A stretch of DNA of 64,000 nt from Capronia americana (taxonomy: Eukaryota; Ascomycota; Eurotiomycetes; Chaetothyriales; Herpotrichiellaceae), in contig JADWQD010000021.1 in NCBI GenBank assembly GCA_016110215.1, positions 1 to 64,000 of the forward strand. The letters run 5' to 3'. Shown here in pieces: positions 25,550 through 37,426 of the stretch. The position numbers and the translations under genes were made by a program. Below the pieces are notes generated by a model that made no database searches, was not told the origin of the DNA, and saw nothing but the letters and a program-made list of their open reading frames with translations. How positions within the stretch are numbered: the stretch's first letter is position 1; each line of letters starts with the position of its first letter.

Positions 25550-28500
25550 ATGTCAAACCTCGAATCCCCAACCTCCAAGAAGGGCGGTCTCGTCCGCAGA
25601 CTCTCAAAGCGACCTCACAACCTCAACCGCCTACCCTCATCCCACATTCCCTCGCGCCTTCGGCTTGGAGACGATGCCCAGGACGACGTGACCGCCCCTA
25701 ATCGAGGCCGAAATGTGCCCGCATCGTACATGAATCAATCCATCTTTTCCATGATAGCTGCCGCCGGGTCGCGGACAGACTTCAACACCAGGTTTGACGA
25801 GTCCAGTGACAGTGAAGAGGAGATCCCCGAGGAAGAGCAAGAACAAACATTGCGAGATGATACTACACACCCAATTGCCGTAGAGGCCAGGGAGAAATTG
25901 CCGACGACGGACAGCAGACCCGTGAGCGACAGCAAGATCAAGCGTCTTTCAAGCCACCGCCTCGTTCAGTCGCTACCACGTCTGTCAGTGCGGTCAACAA
26001 AGAAGAAAGAGAAGGGTGTACCCCAGCAAGAGCGAAGTCCTGAGAGCGATATCACCTCCAAATCTTCGAGAAGCAACCCTCGCGAAGCCCCAGTGCTCAG
26101 CAGGTTGATTACCGCCGAGGCGGCATTTCAAGAAAGTGCGGAAGCCGATGAGCAACCAGCAGATTCACCGGAAGCGCACAAATCAAGAAGCAGAGGCGAG
26201 TCAACACCTCAAACATTACTGGCCACCAGGTTGATGGAAATCTTTGGCTTCGAGAGTCCCGAAACAGTGGTGGCTGAATATCCATGCTGGTTGCTGCAAA
26301 GCGTCCTTTTGCAAGGCTTCTTGTACATCACCAAGCAGCACATCTGCTTCTACGCATATCTGCCCAGGAAGTCGAATACCGTTGCGAGAACGGGATATTT
26401 GTCAAAGAAAGGCAGAACGAATTCCAAGTACAGGAGATATTGGTTCTCGCTGAAAGGCGACGTGCTCTCGTACTACTCTGACGCGTCAAACCTCTATTTT
26501 CCTTCTGGAAACATCGACCTCAGATACGGTATCTCTGCCGCTCTCTCCACAGACAAGGAGAAGAGCAAACAGAAGGAGTGCAAGGAATTCTCCGTTACAA
26601 CAGACCACCGAACATATCACTTCCGAGCTGATACTGCTACATCCGCAAAGGAATGGGTCCAATCTCTACAAAAGACAATCTTCCGCTCTCACAACGATGG
26701 AGACAGTGTGAAGATCTCGCTACCTGTGGATAATATAATCGACTTTGAGGAAAGCCCGGTCGTCGAGTTCGCCGAGACGGTAAAGATCCGAGTGATCGAG
26801 AGCGAAGACTCCTATGCCATTGACGAGGTAGGCCACCCATAACAGGAGTCTGCTTCAATGCTAACTCACCCAGTATTTCTTCTCCTTCTTCAGCTTCGGT
26901 CAAGATGCGCTCAGTGTACTAGGAAGCCTTCTCACAGAGGCTCCTGGTAGAAGAGAATCTGATGACATTTTATCGCCGGCAAGAAAGGCTGAGCCCCTGT
27001 CGAGCCCAAGATCCAGGCCCACTCCCATCCGTCAGTCCTCGGATATCAGCACAGGCAGTGCTAGAGCCCAGTCGAGCCCGCCCCTCAAAGACAGTGTTAG
27101 AGCCACACTGCTACCATACACAATTGGTGACGATGGCAGAATGTCTCCGAGGATGAGTGGAGAGTTTGCACGGGGTCACAGCCCTTCTCGCTCAAGCAAT
27201 GATTTTCCCGGTGACTATGGTCGAGCCAGCTTTGAGCGAGGTCGGAGAAGTGGAAGCACTAGTAGACTCGAGATCAACATGTCGAAGCGGAGCGGACGGT
27301 CACCACTGGCAAGACATCATGACTCTGAGGATTCATACGTTCAGTCAATAGACAAGGAGACAGACTCGTCAACTGCGCCTCTGTCACCGCGAGCAGAAGC
27401 ACAGATGTCCGCCAGCCAAATTCTGACTCGAAGCGATGTGTTCCACACACCAGCTGTCCACCGGATGGATACTCTTGCGTCCATGTCAACCGAGCCTTCG
27501 AGAATATCCTCTGATGCTGGAACAATGCGATCGGGATCTCCGCAACGAGGACAGATCTCACCCATCCCAATCCGCCCCTTGCCCGATCATCACCAAGGCC
27601 GTCGACCCACAGTGCAAACTGAAGCGATGCTGTTGGCAGAAACGCAATCTGGCCAGAAGATGACTAGGAACGATTCATCTCCCACACTGCAAGATCTGGT
27701 GAAAGCAGGATCTTATCCGCTGCAACGAGCGGGTGCTTTCGCTGACTATCTCAAAAACCGCTCGACTTCCATGCGAAAACTGCTTGCCACAGAGTCCATG
27801 TCGTACCTCGAGAAGGTGTCTGGAATGTGGGCGGGCAACAGAAAGCACTACGGCGAAAATGAAGGTGTTGTCTCTGAGGACAGAAGCGTTGACCCCGAAG
27901 ACGAAGAAGCAAATGTCGGGCATGGTGATCGCTTTCGCGCGCATTTCGCTCTTCCCGCGACAGAGAAGTTGCAAGCAACTTACTTCGGCTTCCTGCACCG
28001 TGTTCTCCCTCTCTATGGTAAGGTCTATATCAGCAACCGCAAATTCTGCTTTCGCAGTCTTCTGCCCGGCACACGCACCAAGTTGGTCCTCCCACTGAAG
28101 GACATCGAAAATGTGGACAAAGAGAAGGGCTTCCGCTTCGGATACCACGGTCTGGTCCTTGTGATTCGTGGCCACGAAGAACTCTTCTTCGAATTCTCCT
28201 CGGCAGAACACCGTGACGACTGCACGGTCACCCTCCTGCACAGCCTGGAAACGGCGCGGTACATGGCTGAATCCGGCCTTCTAGCAAGCCACGATGACGA
28301 CGACGCTGAAATCGCGAAGGAAGAACACCGCAAGCTCCAAGAAGCGCGGCGCTCCTCCACAGCAGGAGGGGAGCACGCTCTTGTTTTGCCAGATACGGCA
28401 GAGGCGATCTACAGCCATAAGCACGAAGAATCCTCAGCCTCCCTCTCAGGAGCCTCGGGCCGCCTCCTCTTCGACATCGACCCGCGCGCCTCGATCCTCA

Positions 28501-30149
28501 ATCTCTCCAAGCCCACCACCTCCCTGCGCGTAACCTGTCTAACAATCGGCTCCAGAGGCGACGTTCAACCCTACATCGCGCTATGCAAAGGTCTGCTAGC
28601 TGAAGGCCACCACCCCCGCATAGCCACGCACGCCGAGTTCGAGCCCTGGATCCGCAAGCACGGGATTGATTTCCGTCCCGTGGACGGGGATCCCGCAGAA
28701 CTAATGCGCATCTGCGTCGAGAACGGCATGTTCACGTATTCCTTCCTGCGCGAAGCAAGTTCAAAGTTCCGCACGTGGATCGACGAATTGTTAACATCGG
28801 CATGGAGCGCATGTCAAGACTCGGACCTCCTCATCGAAAGTCCAAGTGCAATGGCCGGCATCCACATCGCCGAGGCCCTGGGTATTCCCTATTTCCGCGC
28901 GTTCACCATGCCCTGGACGCGGACACGGGCGTATCCCCATGCCTTTGCGGTCCCAGAGCACAAGATAGGTGGCGCGTACAATTACTACTCCTACGTCATG
29001 TTCGACAATGTGTTCTGGAAAGCCATCGCCGGACAGGTCAATAGATGGCGAAAGAAAGAGCTCGGGCTACGATCCACGAACTTGGATAAAATGCAGCCGA
29101 ACAAAGTCCCGTTTCTCTATAATTTCTCCCCTATGGTCGTTCCCCCGCCGCTGGATTACAGCGACTGGGTCAGAGTCACGGGGTACTGGTTCCTCGACGA
29201 AGCAAGCGACTGGACGCCGCCGGCCGATTTGACGAACTTCATCAAAAAAGCCCGCGAAGACGGCAAGAAACTTGTGTACATTGGCTTCGGCTCCATCGTG
29301 GTGTCTGACCCTGCGGCTCTCACGAAGACCGTGGTCGACTCAGTTCTCAAGGCTGATGTCCGCTGCATCCTCTCGAAAGGCTGGTCCGACCGGCTGGGCA
29401 ACCCCGACGCAGTAAAGGCTGAAGTGCCCCTCCCCGAGGACATTATCCAGATCAAGTCAGCGCCGCACGATTGGTTATTCCGGCAAATCGACGCGGCGTG
29501 TCATCATGGCGGTGCTGGCACAACAGGCGCCTCTTTGAGGGCAGGTTTGCCCACGGTTGTGAAGCCATTCTTTGGCGACCAGTTCTTCTTCGGGTCGAGG
29601 GTCGAGGACTTGGGAGTGGGGATTTGTCTGAAGAAGGTTAATGTAAGCCTTTTCTCACGGGCGCTTTGGGAGGCGACGCACAGTGAGAGGATGATCGTCA
29701 AAGCGAGGCTGTTGGGGGAGACGATTAGGAAGGTCAGTATTTTGGACGAACGGTGGCCTGCAAGTATGGAGTGGAATCGATGCTAATGACTTCCGCAGGA
29801 AAATGGCGTGCAAACGGCCATAAGAGCCATCTACCGCGACTTGGAGTACGCCAAGTCACTCGTCAAGGCACGCGCAGCGATTCAGCAACAAGGCGCCGCC
29901 ACAGCTGCGGGAGCAGCGGGCCTGACGGCAATTGACCTTCTCGATGAAGGAGGCGACATTGAAGAAAGCTGGACCTTCATCGGCGATGAAAGTGACCCGG
30001 AATTGCAGCGACGGATCCAAGAATGGGACACTACAGGCGGTGGCGTCACTTCTGTGCGTGGCAGAGCGCCGCGGGTTAGTATCGATCGGGCAAAGCTGGG
30101 TGCTATTCAGGATGTTGAGCCAGTTAGAAAGGGGAGCGTTAAGAGGTAA
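25550..30149 (+). CDS. atg26: Sterol 3-beta-glucosyltransferase Atg26 (Ugt51)
   Basis: I read three exons, 25550-26827, 26874-29732 and 29799-30149, with GT-AG introns of 46 and 66 nt, giving 1495 aa. The enzyme transfers glucose from UDP-glucose to ergosterol at membranes. In some fungi it is needed for pexophagy. The domain order is the family's own. A disordered N-terminus is followed by a GRAM half (RLMEIFGF...[19 protein letters not shown], about 225-270) and a PH domain ([20 protein letters not shown], about 285-380). A long Ser-rich linker leads to a second GRAM domain (about 785-860). The glycosyltransferase starts near 975 with [19 protein letters not shown] and includes the nucleotide-binding signature [18 protein letters not shown]. 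Exon joins restore [15 protein letters not shown] and [21 protein letters not shown], both family-typical. The C-terminal tail after about 1440 is variable. Confidence 0.93.
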
Positions 30150-32884
30150 ATGCCGTTTGAATGTCCAGACGACATAATGGGGGGGCGTATCAAGAAGGGC
30201 AATTCCAAAGCTGGCGACGACTGCGGCCAGCGAAAGAATTGCGATGAGGGGGATGAAAGGTGTGTGCAGGACCAAGGTCGTGGCATCAGAATAGCATGTC
30301 GAGATGTCCGATGGCGGGTCAAGGGAGTAGTGATGTTTTTTGGCAACTGGATCACGACCAGTGTTGATGGCGATTACGGCTGGAACCTTGACGGGTATCC
30401 AAACCAACCGAGAGTCAAAGGTGCATTCGGCAGTTGGTTCGGACAGCTGTGTGGATGGTAATGATGTCGACGATTGCACAGCGTGGGCGTTCAGGAGCAA
30501 ACCGCAACGACCAGTGGATTTCACGCTCTTGTTCCTTTGTCTGAAAGCCAAGCAGGGAGTGGAAACGGACATGGCGTTCCATGGAGATTGATTTGGGGGG
30601 GACCGAAGTGATAGTCGAAGGCATCACCTCCCTGGGCTCGTGGCGTTGGTACAAAGGGAGACTTTTCCAGCGTGATCTGATTTGCTGCAGATTCAACGAC
30701 GTTATGAGGCTAGGATAGATCGCTGGAGAATTGAAGACGCTAAGATCTAGCATGAAAGACGAGGATCGGTTTAGACGGTGAGGTAATGACACGGGGTTAA
30801 TACTGACGTGCATCTTGTCGGCCTGTTCCTTTCTGCTTGCTTGATGGCCTAAGAATCAGTATGATAACTTCCCGAGACTCAACACCGCCGAGCAGGGATG
30901 AAATGGGCCCCGAGCTGCGAGATCTTGGTAGAAGGGGTTCCAATCGGAAGTAGAACGCGGGGAGGACTGTCTATGCCGACAGAGGTGGATGACACAGCCA
31001 GTGTTGATGTCAGCTGGGAGCAGTACGAGCATGCCAGGACCAGCCAGCATAGGAGCAGAAGTCGTTGCCTATAGCGGCCCAATCATGCTACTACCTGTTT
31101 TCCGAACAAGCTAAGCAAAGCTAGCTTGGGACGATAGTCGACATTGGACGCAATGTTCAGCCTGAACCAATTCGTCTGTCAGGCCAGACTGAGGTGATCA
31201 GCTGGCGACTTCGCCGAAGCATGTGTCGAAAGCGAAAGGAACCGTCGCGTGACGGGAATTTGCGAGCACCATGCAGCCGGTTACGAACGGGCGGTGTCAA
31301 GAATCCGAGTCATAGGACCCGAGAACGCAGACTGTACAAATATCAAATCACGAGTTGAACCTTCAGGCGTCGGTGAGATGGGTGGAAAGGATTTCAAATC
31401 CGAGTGGCATTGATTGGACGAGGCGATGCAAATGGATGGAAACGGTTTCCGAGTTGACACCGAAACTTCAATTGGTACCTGCAGAAGAATGGAGAAGTGA
31501 GCAGAGGCAAAGGCCGTGGAATACGCCGAAGGAGGGTTGCTGGAAAGCATATCCGTGACAGAACAGGAAGGTGCGCAGGCCGCAGCACAGCCCCGACAGA
31601 TACCGCACCGAGTACGTACTGATGATTGTCCCTCTTTGCCCCTCCTCTTTTCTTACTGTGCTCTGCACACGTACAAGTACTCGTACTGGCTGGTAGGGCC
31701 ACCGACGAGGTTGGCGAGTGGCGGTGGTGGCGATGATATACAGCGTGGTACTCGTGCGAGAGGAAACCCAAGCTTGTGTTGCACAGTACTCGTCCTGGGC
31801 ATGGGCTGGATCTGCAACTAGATGGTCGGGATAGATTGTACGTAAGTGTAGACAGCCCTGGAGAAAACACCGTCGGTGTTCTAGAAGCCATCCTCGGAGG
31901 ATTGCCAAACCATCTCGAAATCTTCAGCGCGAGATCGCTCGATTCGTCGTCTCGAATACCTCGTTCTGTGCCCGTGCGCTTCGCTTTGCCTCCTTCCGGC
32001 CCTTCTCCGTCTCTCACCGTGGAAAGGCGTTTTGCCGTGCGCGTGAGATTCTCCCCACCTGCCTGGCCGCCCCCAGTCAGATGCTCCGCCTTTCCTGTTG
32101 TACCACAGGACGGAGTGTCTTCTCCGTCTCCTGCCTCCACTGCGTTTGAGGGATTCCAGCTCAGCTCCAGGGCCGCGTCGCCATTCTTCAGGCTCCAGAA
32201 GCTTGACTAGCGGCATAAGATCGCCTCCCCGCCATCTCCGAACCGTTCGCAGGTGCCGCTCCGAGCGCGCCATCGTGCTCGCTCGCTTGTGACCAGCGCA
32301 GAATCGAGGCCTTGGTCGTCGTTCTGGTCTGTTCTGGTGGCAGTCCACTCTCCATCCTTCCGAGTCCCGACCCTCCTCGCGACCCACTGCCATAACGATT
32401 GACCGACACATTCGCCAGTACAACGACACTGGACCACTGTCAACTTTCGGTCGCCAGTAGAATTCGACGCTCCGACGGATCAAACCACGGCTACCCGTCG
32501 ACCACGCAACCAAACCCCATTCGCCGTCGATTCACCTTGCGCTTGCCCCTGCTTTCAAAACACTTGTCCACGGCACTGCCACCGACCCTGCGCGCTACCG
32601 CAACGCACACCCGGCCATCCAAACCCACTCAATTCTTCCTCCGAAACTCTAGTGCCACGAGATCGGCCACACAGATCTTTCACCTCGATACATCAACCCG
32701 TCAATACCCTCGTCCCCTTCCGAAATCTTACTCGACCCTTCTTCTATCCCTCCCTCCTCTGCGCGTCTCGAGTGCTATGCCGACTGTTGGAATCGTCGCC
32801 GATCTGCCTCCTCGACCCTTCCGCTGGACCTGAGGGACCGATTGACCCGATTGAGCCTCCAGGATACAACCTCGGCAACTCGTG
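30150..32884. other. Intergenic, 2.7 kb, gene-poor
   Basis: No convincing gene is visible here. A minus-strand frame (30572 to 29856, crossing the 3' end of atg26) contains one possible membrane segment (PLIAILSLAAVVASFGIALL), but it lacks family similarity. Frames on both strands at 31394-32513 look like shadows of a biased, CT-rich sequence. From about 32400 the plus strand is strongly pyrimidine-rich, as expected for the leader of the Zn2Cys6 gene starting at 32885. Confidence 0.4.
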
Positions 32885-33998
32885 ATGAAGCCTGGCAACC
32901 ACATCAGTACCAGCAGCTTGTCTCCACCCAACTCAGCGTCTCCGGCCGGTGTCGCCAAATCGACACTGTTGCCCATTGCGCGATCAAGCAATTCCGCGTG
33001 GGAGAAGCCCGAACGGGCTCGCACCAGCCACGCATGTGAGCCGTGCCGCGAGCGCAAGACCAAGTGTGATGGCTCGAGACCAGCATGCCGCCGATGCCTC
33101 CACACGGGGACGACATGCTTCTACGGCTACGGAAAGGGTTGGAGGAAACGAAAGTAAGTCTGCGCATCCTGGGACTCTCGTGATCGACGCGTCTATTTCG
33201 ACTGTTGTGTTTTTCTCCAGCATCTCCGTGCTTACTCGGAAACGCAGGACCGCGGAAGATCTGACTGCGACTTCCCGCCGTTTGGCACGCTATGAGAGCC
33301 TGCTCAACGAGATACTACCAATGGTGTCCCCTGAAGTGCGGGTGTTGATCGAGGACGCGCGCGACAACGTGAGCCGACCACCTTCAGCTATTGCATTTGA
33401 AGCATCGACGCTGACACCGGCACAGGACACTGGCGGGTCCAACAATGGCTCTGAAACCAATGAGACCGAGCAAAGCCTCCAACCGCCGACATTGCTCAAG
33501 AACGAGTCCAGCATGTCTGGGTCGAGTGCCCGGATCATCCTCCCACTGCCGGTACCTAGCCTTGGAGCTGGGGCCAGCCCGCTTGCTCCAACGGCTTCAC
33601 GTTCGTCAACGTCGTCCGGCACGTTCGACGCTGTCCCGCCTCTCCCGAATGCTAACACAAGCGGCGGCGCCAATGTTCAACCGACACAACGGTTGTCCCC
33701 CGACTCCAACCCAGTAACACGGTTGCCGTCTATTACACCGGACGGGCAGCTGATAGAGGCCGGGGGCATAGACCGTTCACCGACAACTCTACACCGCCCG
33801 CCCGATTCAGCCGCAAGCTATGGTCAAGACCGCATGGCAGCTCCGCCGACCTCTCCCATTAGCCTTGTGCCCCAAGGAGGTGCGTTTCCCGGACCACATC
33901 CTGGACATTCACATGCTGACTGCCGGAGAAGAGACGGCGAGGCCACCACACTTTTCCCCTGGTTGAAATCCACCGAGGCTGCAACAGTCCGAAACTGA
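32885..33998 (+). CDS. Short Zn2Cys6 regulator lacking the usual C-terminal domain
   Basis: I read two exons, 32885-33153 and 33248-33998, joined across a GT-AG intron (33154-33247) into 339 aa. The binuclear cluster is complete, with spacing C-x2-C-x6-C-x6-C-x2-C-x6-C (from CEPCRERKTKC to the final C before FYGYGKG). It is preceded by a basic, Ser-rich leader. Across the intron the linker RKR-KTAEDLTATSRRLARYES continues as a helical, Leu-containing dimerisation-like segment (YESLLNEILPMVSPEVRVLI). The remaining 230 residues are Ser/Pro/Thr/Gly-rich and look disordered. The fungal-specific transcription factor (middle homology) region usual in this class is missing. No continuation is visible after the stop at 33996-33998. 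It is either a short regulator, a truncated gene, or a gene with further exons that I could not find. Confidence 0.7.
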
Positions 33999-35650
33999 TG
34001 CTTCTGCACGTTTCCTTACAGATCTCCTAACTTACACGTGCTGCATGCCCATCGGTCGCAATTTCGACCTTCACACATGCGTCCAATGAACGCTTCGGCC
34101 TGCGACAACGTCGTTCTGAAGCCTAGACCTCGACGCAGAATCTACCGTGGACAGCAACCTGCAGGGTGGGGAAACTCCTGCCCCCCCCCCAGCCAGCATG
34201 TGGGTAAACACTTAACCCTGATCGTCACAAGTATCGGCCTATGAAATTGCAGCTGCATTGGTTGAGCGATGCAGTATCCGGCAAAATCTCCGGAATCTGC
34301 AGGAGCTCTGCGGCGGGTGAGCATTGTTCTGTGTGTGAGGACAAGCCAACCAGGGCCTTAGTCACCAGCGCTTTGCTGTTGGCTCGTCAGGGAAAAAAAC
34401 GCTCCATGCAGCCTTTTGAATCTTGCTCAGGATGCCGCCATGCCTCAACTGTATTTTGAGTCACGGCAATGATGGGCAGCAATTTGGGGTGCAAGATTGG
34501 AGGCGCGCGAGCTGCTGCAGGGTTCGAGGAAATTTTCGAGCTGCCTCGGAAGAGAAGAAGCCTGGCGGCTCCACAGACCGAAGTCGCCTCTTGGCGCAGA
34601 CACTGCACGGCATTGGTCTCGTCGCCTGGATTACCCTCCCATTTCCGTTCCGTGCGATGGTGGACTGCTGTTCCGAGCGTGACACGTCATACAGAAGCGA
34701 ATCTTACTGGATTACAGCGCGGCCACCAGAGTAGAAAGAGGTTACTGTGCTGACCAGAATGAAACGTTGTCATCAGAACGAACGATGGTGTTCCTGTCGG
34801 TGTATTACAGAGCGACAGCTAATTTTGAACGGGGTCATTGGTAAGATCAACGGACATTCAGATCCGGACACGAACAACGATCGGCTCTCCAATCGTCTTA
34901 GCATCAGTCGATCCTATCCCAGCAACGAGCACAAGGTTCGGCAGCGAAACGTTCTGCTTCGAAGGGAGCCTCCAGGTTCAGGTTGCTGATCGAGCCATGC
35001 AGGAGAATGCCGATGGCGATCGAGATTCTGCTGTTGGAGAAGCCCTCTCGCAGTCTCACCACTTATGGCAAAGGTTGGCAGCCGCCCGATCCATCGCAAC
35101 AGCGCAGTGTTGATCACACGACTCGCACTGGTGCACGCCCAAGGCTTAAAGTGCTGGCGATCGCTACAGCGATACGGGTTCAGAAGCCAGCAAAGGCTAT
35201 GACAGAGCATAGAGTTGGACACATTTCAATCCGTTCTCGCCATTGCATTATTCTAGGCGACCTGCCTTTTGTCTGGCAGGTGTCCACTGTTCCCTCACAT
35301 GCTTAAAAGAGTTCTGCTCTGCATGTTTGCGGGCGCGCCATCCAGCGCCACCTAGTTGCTGACCTGTGTGTGGCAACATGTCAGTCACAACAGCCCGTCT
35401 TCATCGGTAACAGGCAACAATAGCGATATGTAGGGTCATGCGGGAATGCCGATACCAGGGATGCATGTGCAGCTGGAAATCGTGTTTGAGCAGATCCGAA
35501 TCCCTTGTGCGCTGCATCTTTCCAGCTCGCTGAAGCTTGGATTGCGAGTGCCTGTCCTTTCTTTTGCTGACACTGCACATCATCGCCACCACATCATATA
35601 ACCAGCCAGTCCATGACGCGGCCGTGGCGCAATGATCTTCTCATCAAACT
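33999..35650. other. Intergenic, 1.65 kb; no gene seen
   Basis: Several frames of 60-110 codons overlap on both strands without any domain, start context or splice structure. A run of ten C lies at 34181-34190. If the Zn2Cys6 gene upstream once had a longer 3' part, decayed remnants could lie here, but I recognise none. Confidence 0.35.
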
Positions 35651-36007
35651 TTACAAAGATAGACGTACCTTGTCAGGAATATCCTTGCCCGTTGCCTTTT
35701 CGAACAGATCTCTCGCCTTGTCGGTGACCTTTTCATTCATTGAACGCGATTTGGCTGGGTCGACTTTGCCTGTTGAGCGTCAGATGAACCACAAATCGTC
35801 AGCCTCCGTGCTTTAAGTCTCTCCAGGGAGAAGTCGACGAGGAAGGAGTTTGTACCTTGGCCGAACCTCTTCTCAGCGGCATCCAGGCCTATCACAGCCA
35901 CTTTCGTTAGCATTGCTACGCCTTCTCTGCGTCTCGAGTGCATTTGACTTGCCCTTGTCAAGGTAATCCTCCCTTGGTTGCCCGGCGGATTGTCCTTGGT
36001 TATTCAT
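35651..36007 (-). CDS. Small hydrophilic protein (68 aa) with a GC-AG intron
   Basis: I read three exons: 36007-35953, 35888-35856 and 35769-35651. Joined, they encode MNNQGQSAGQPREDYLDKG, then LDAAEKRFGQG, then a Lys-rich helix with KSRSMNEKVTDKARDLFEK and TGKDIPDK. This resembles a family of small, heat-stable, charged fungal proteins of 70-90 aa with an EDYLDKGLDAxEKK...TGKxVP pattern. The recollection is mine and unverified. The first intron (35952-35889) starts GCAAGT and ends GATAG with an upstream GCTAAC branch-like site. The second (35855-35770) is GT-AG. The last residues are uncertain. A donor-like GTACGT follows DK, so a further short exon may replace the read-through ending at 35651. 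No signal peptide or membrane segment. The function is unknown. Confidence 0.65.
35889..35952 (-). other. GC-AG intron in the small 68-aa gene
   Basis: The donor reads AAGG|GCAAGT, the textbook GC-donor context, and the acceptor is GATAG. Length is 64 nt. Removing it joins YLDKG to LDAAEK in frame. Confidence 0.6.
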
Positions 36008-37426
36008 GTTGGGGAGTCTAGTTCAAGCGGGTTCTGTGATGTGTTCGTGTTGTTGTGCTAAGACGCAATGTTAATGGACGATGAAATGGATTTGCAACCG
36101 TGAGCCGGTTCTACAGCTATATAGTCATTGAAGCCTCCACTTCTGCCGTCGTTTGGACCACATGCTGCTCTGCCAGAGGAACAGAACGCGCATCAGGCCA
36201 TACTGCAGGAATACATCATCCTACATCAGGTCCAGCATGTCACCCAATCGACCCCGGTGACGTTCCTCGTTGTACCACCCGGAGGCCCTGATTGGGAGAC
36301 AGCGGCACACAATCGACCAGGCAAGAACAAGTTTGACTCGATGAATTCCTGCGGAACGATGCCAGTCCGAAATCTACCCCGCCGACGTCATTGTTGCCGG
36401 AAACGGACCAGCTCGAGAGCGAAGCTCCTGCCAAGCTTTGGTCTTGGCATTGTCGCGCCTTCCTCTTCTTGAAACGCTCAAGCAGCTTCACCATCGTTCG
36501 GCTGCGCAACCCTCCGGACGCTCGCGCCTTTCCCTCCTCCTTTGCATTTATCGGGAGACGTTACGAGTCTCACCGTGGTGCTGTGGCTGGTATCCCTCTC
36601 TCGATTCGGCGTGGACGGCTGCCGCCACTGCCCAGCATCCGATCGGCTATCTCCATGCGCGAACTATCTCAACCTCAGACAGCTTCCTCACGCTCCTGCA
36701 CCGTGCGTCTAAGATTGCGCTTGTCCACAGAGAAACGCCTAGTCCTCCTACTTTGGACGTCTGCTGCCTGAACCGGCCTGACTCCGCCGAGGTTCTGGCC
36801 CAGCTCGCCAAATCCAAGATTGAAGCGCAGCGATCTCAGTCGAACACACAGGCCCTTCTCCAGGTTTCCTTTCCCGGCGACTAGTGAGCCACTGAGCCTC
36901 GACGCTCTCCGCCCGGCAACTGCCAGTTCCCGACTCATGGAGCTAACCTCATAGACGAAGGTCCCTTTTTCTGTTCGTCCCTGACACCAACCCACGGGAA
37001 AAGTTGAAACGATCACTCTCTATCTTCCGGTATCACAATTTGTAGGACGTTGAGTACTCCCATCTCACTCATGGCCTCCGTACGGAGTACCGAGATGGCA
37101 ATCGGGCAAGCGAGCCTTCGGATCTTCACACTTCCTTCTTGGAGGCGATCTTACACGCCGGAGGCAGATGTATATAACTTCCTCTCCTCCAGCGCTGGAT
37201 TCCAATCCCATCCACAAGCCAATTCACCAGCACTCGCATTCCATTCCTTTCCAACAGACTTTTGACAAGTCCTTCCTTTCTAACAGGCTGTGCCTTCCAT
37301 TCTCTCATTCTCGGGCTTTTGACAAGCTCTGCTTCCCTTCCACGACGCTGTGCTGGACACTCTCATTCATCCAATTTAGCCATTTCAATTTGTCCTCTTT
37401 TCGAGAAACAACTGTCTCTATCCAAG
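36008..37426. other. Intergenic, 1.4 kb, between divergent genes
   Basis: This stretch separates the small minus-strand gene from the ferritin-like gene. Small frames occur throughout, but none has a recognisable domain. The last 350 bases are pyrimidine-rich and hold a TATA-like site. Confidence 0.4.
37171..37177 (+). promoter_or_regulatory. TATA-like box upstream of the ferritin-like gene
   Basis: TATATAA lies about 250 bp upstream of the ATG at 37427 and is followed by a CT-rich tract, a common arrangement in strongly expressed fungal genes. No transcription start can be read from sequence. Confidence 0.35.

Noticed and set aside
29856..30572. A 238-codon minus-strand frame with one possible membrane segment, overlapping the 3' end of atg26.
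   Set aside because: Its second half is antisense to the last atg26 exon. The first half lacks similarity to anything I know. A real gene there cannot be excluded but is unsupported.
31394..32513. Overlapping minus-strand frames of 146-248 codons.
   Set aside because: They lie in several mutually overlapping frames of one biased region, the usual sign of GC- and CT-rich non-coding DNA.
34181..34190. A run of ten C bases.
   Set aside because: Homopolymer runs of this length arise by chance or by sequencing error, and no gene is affected.
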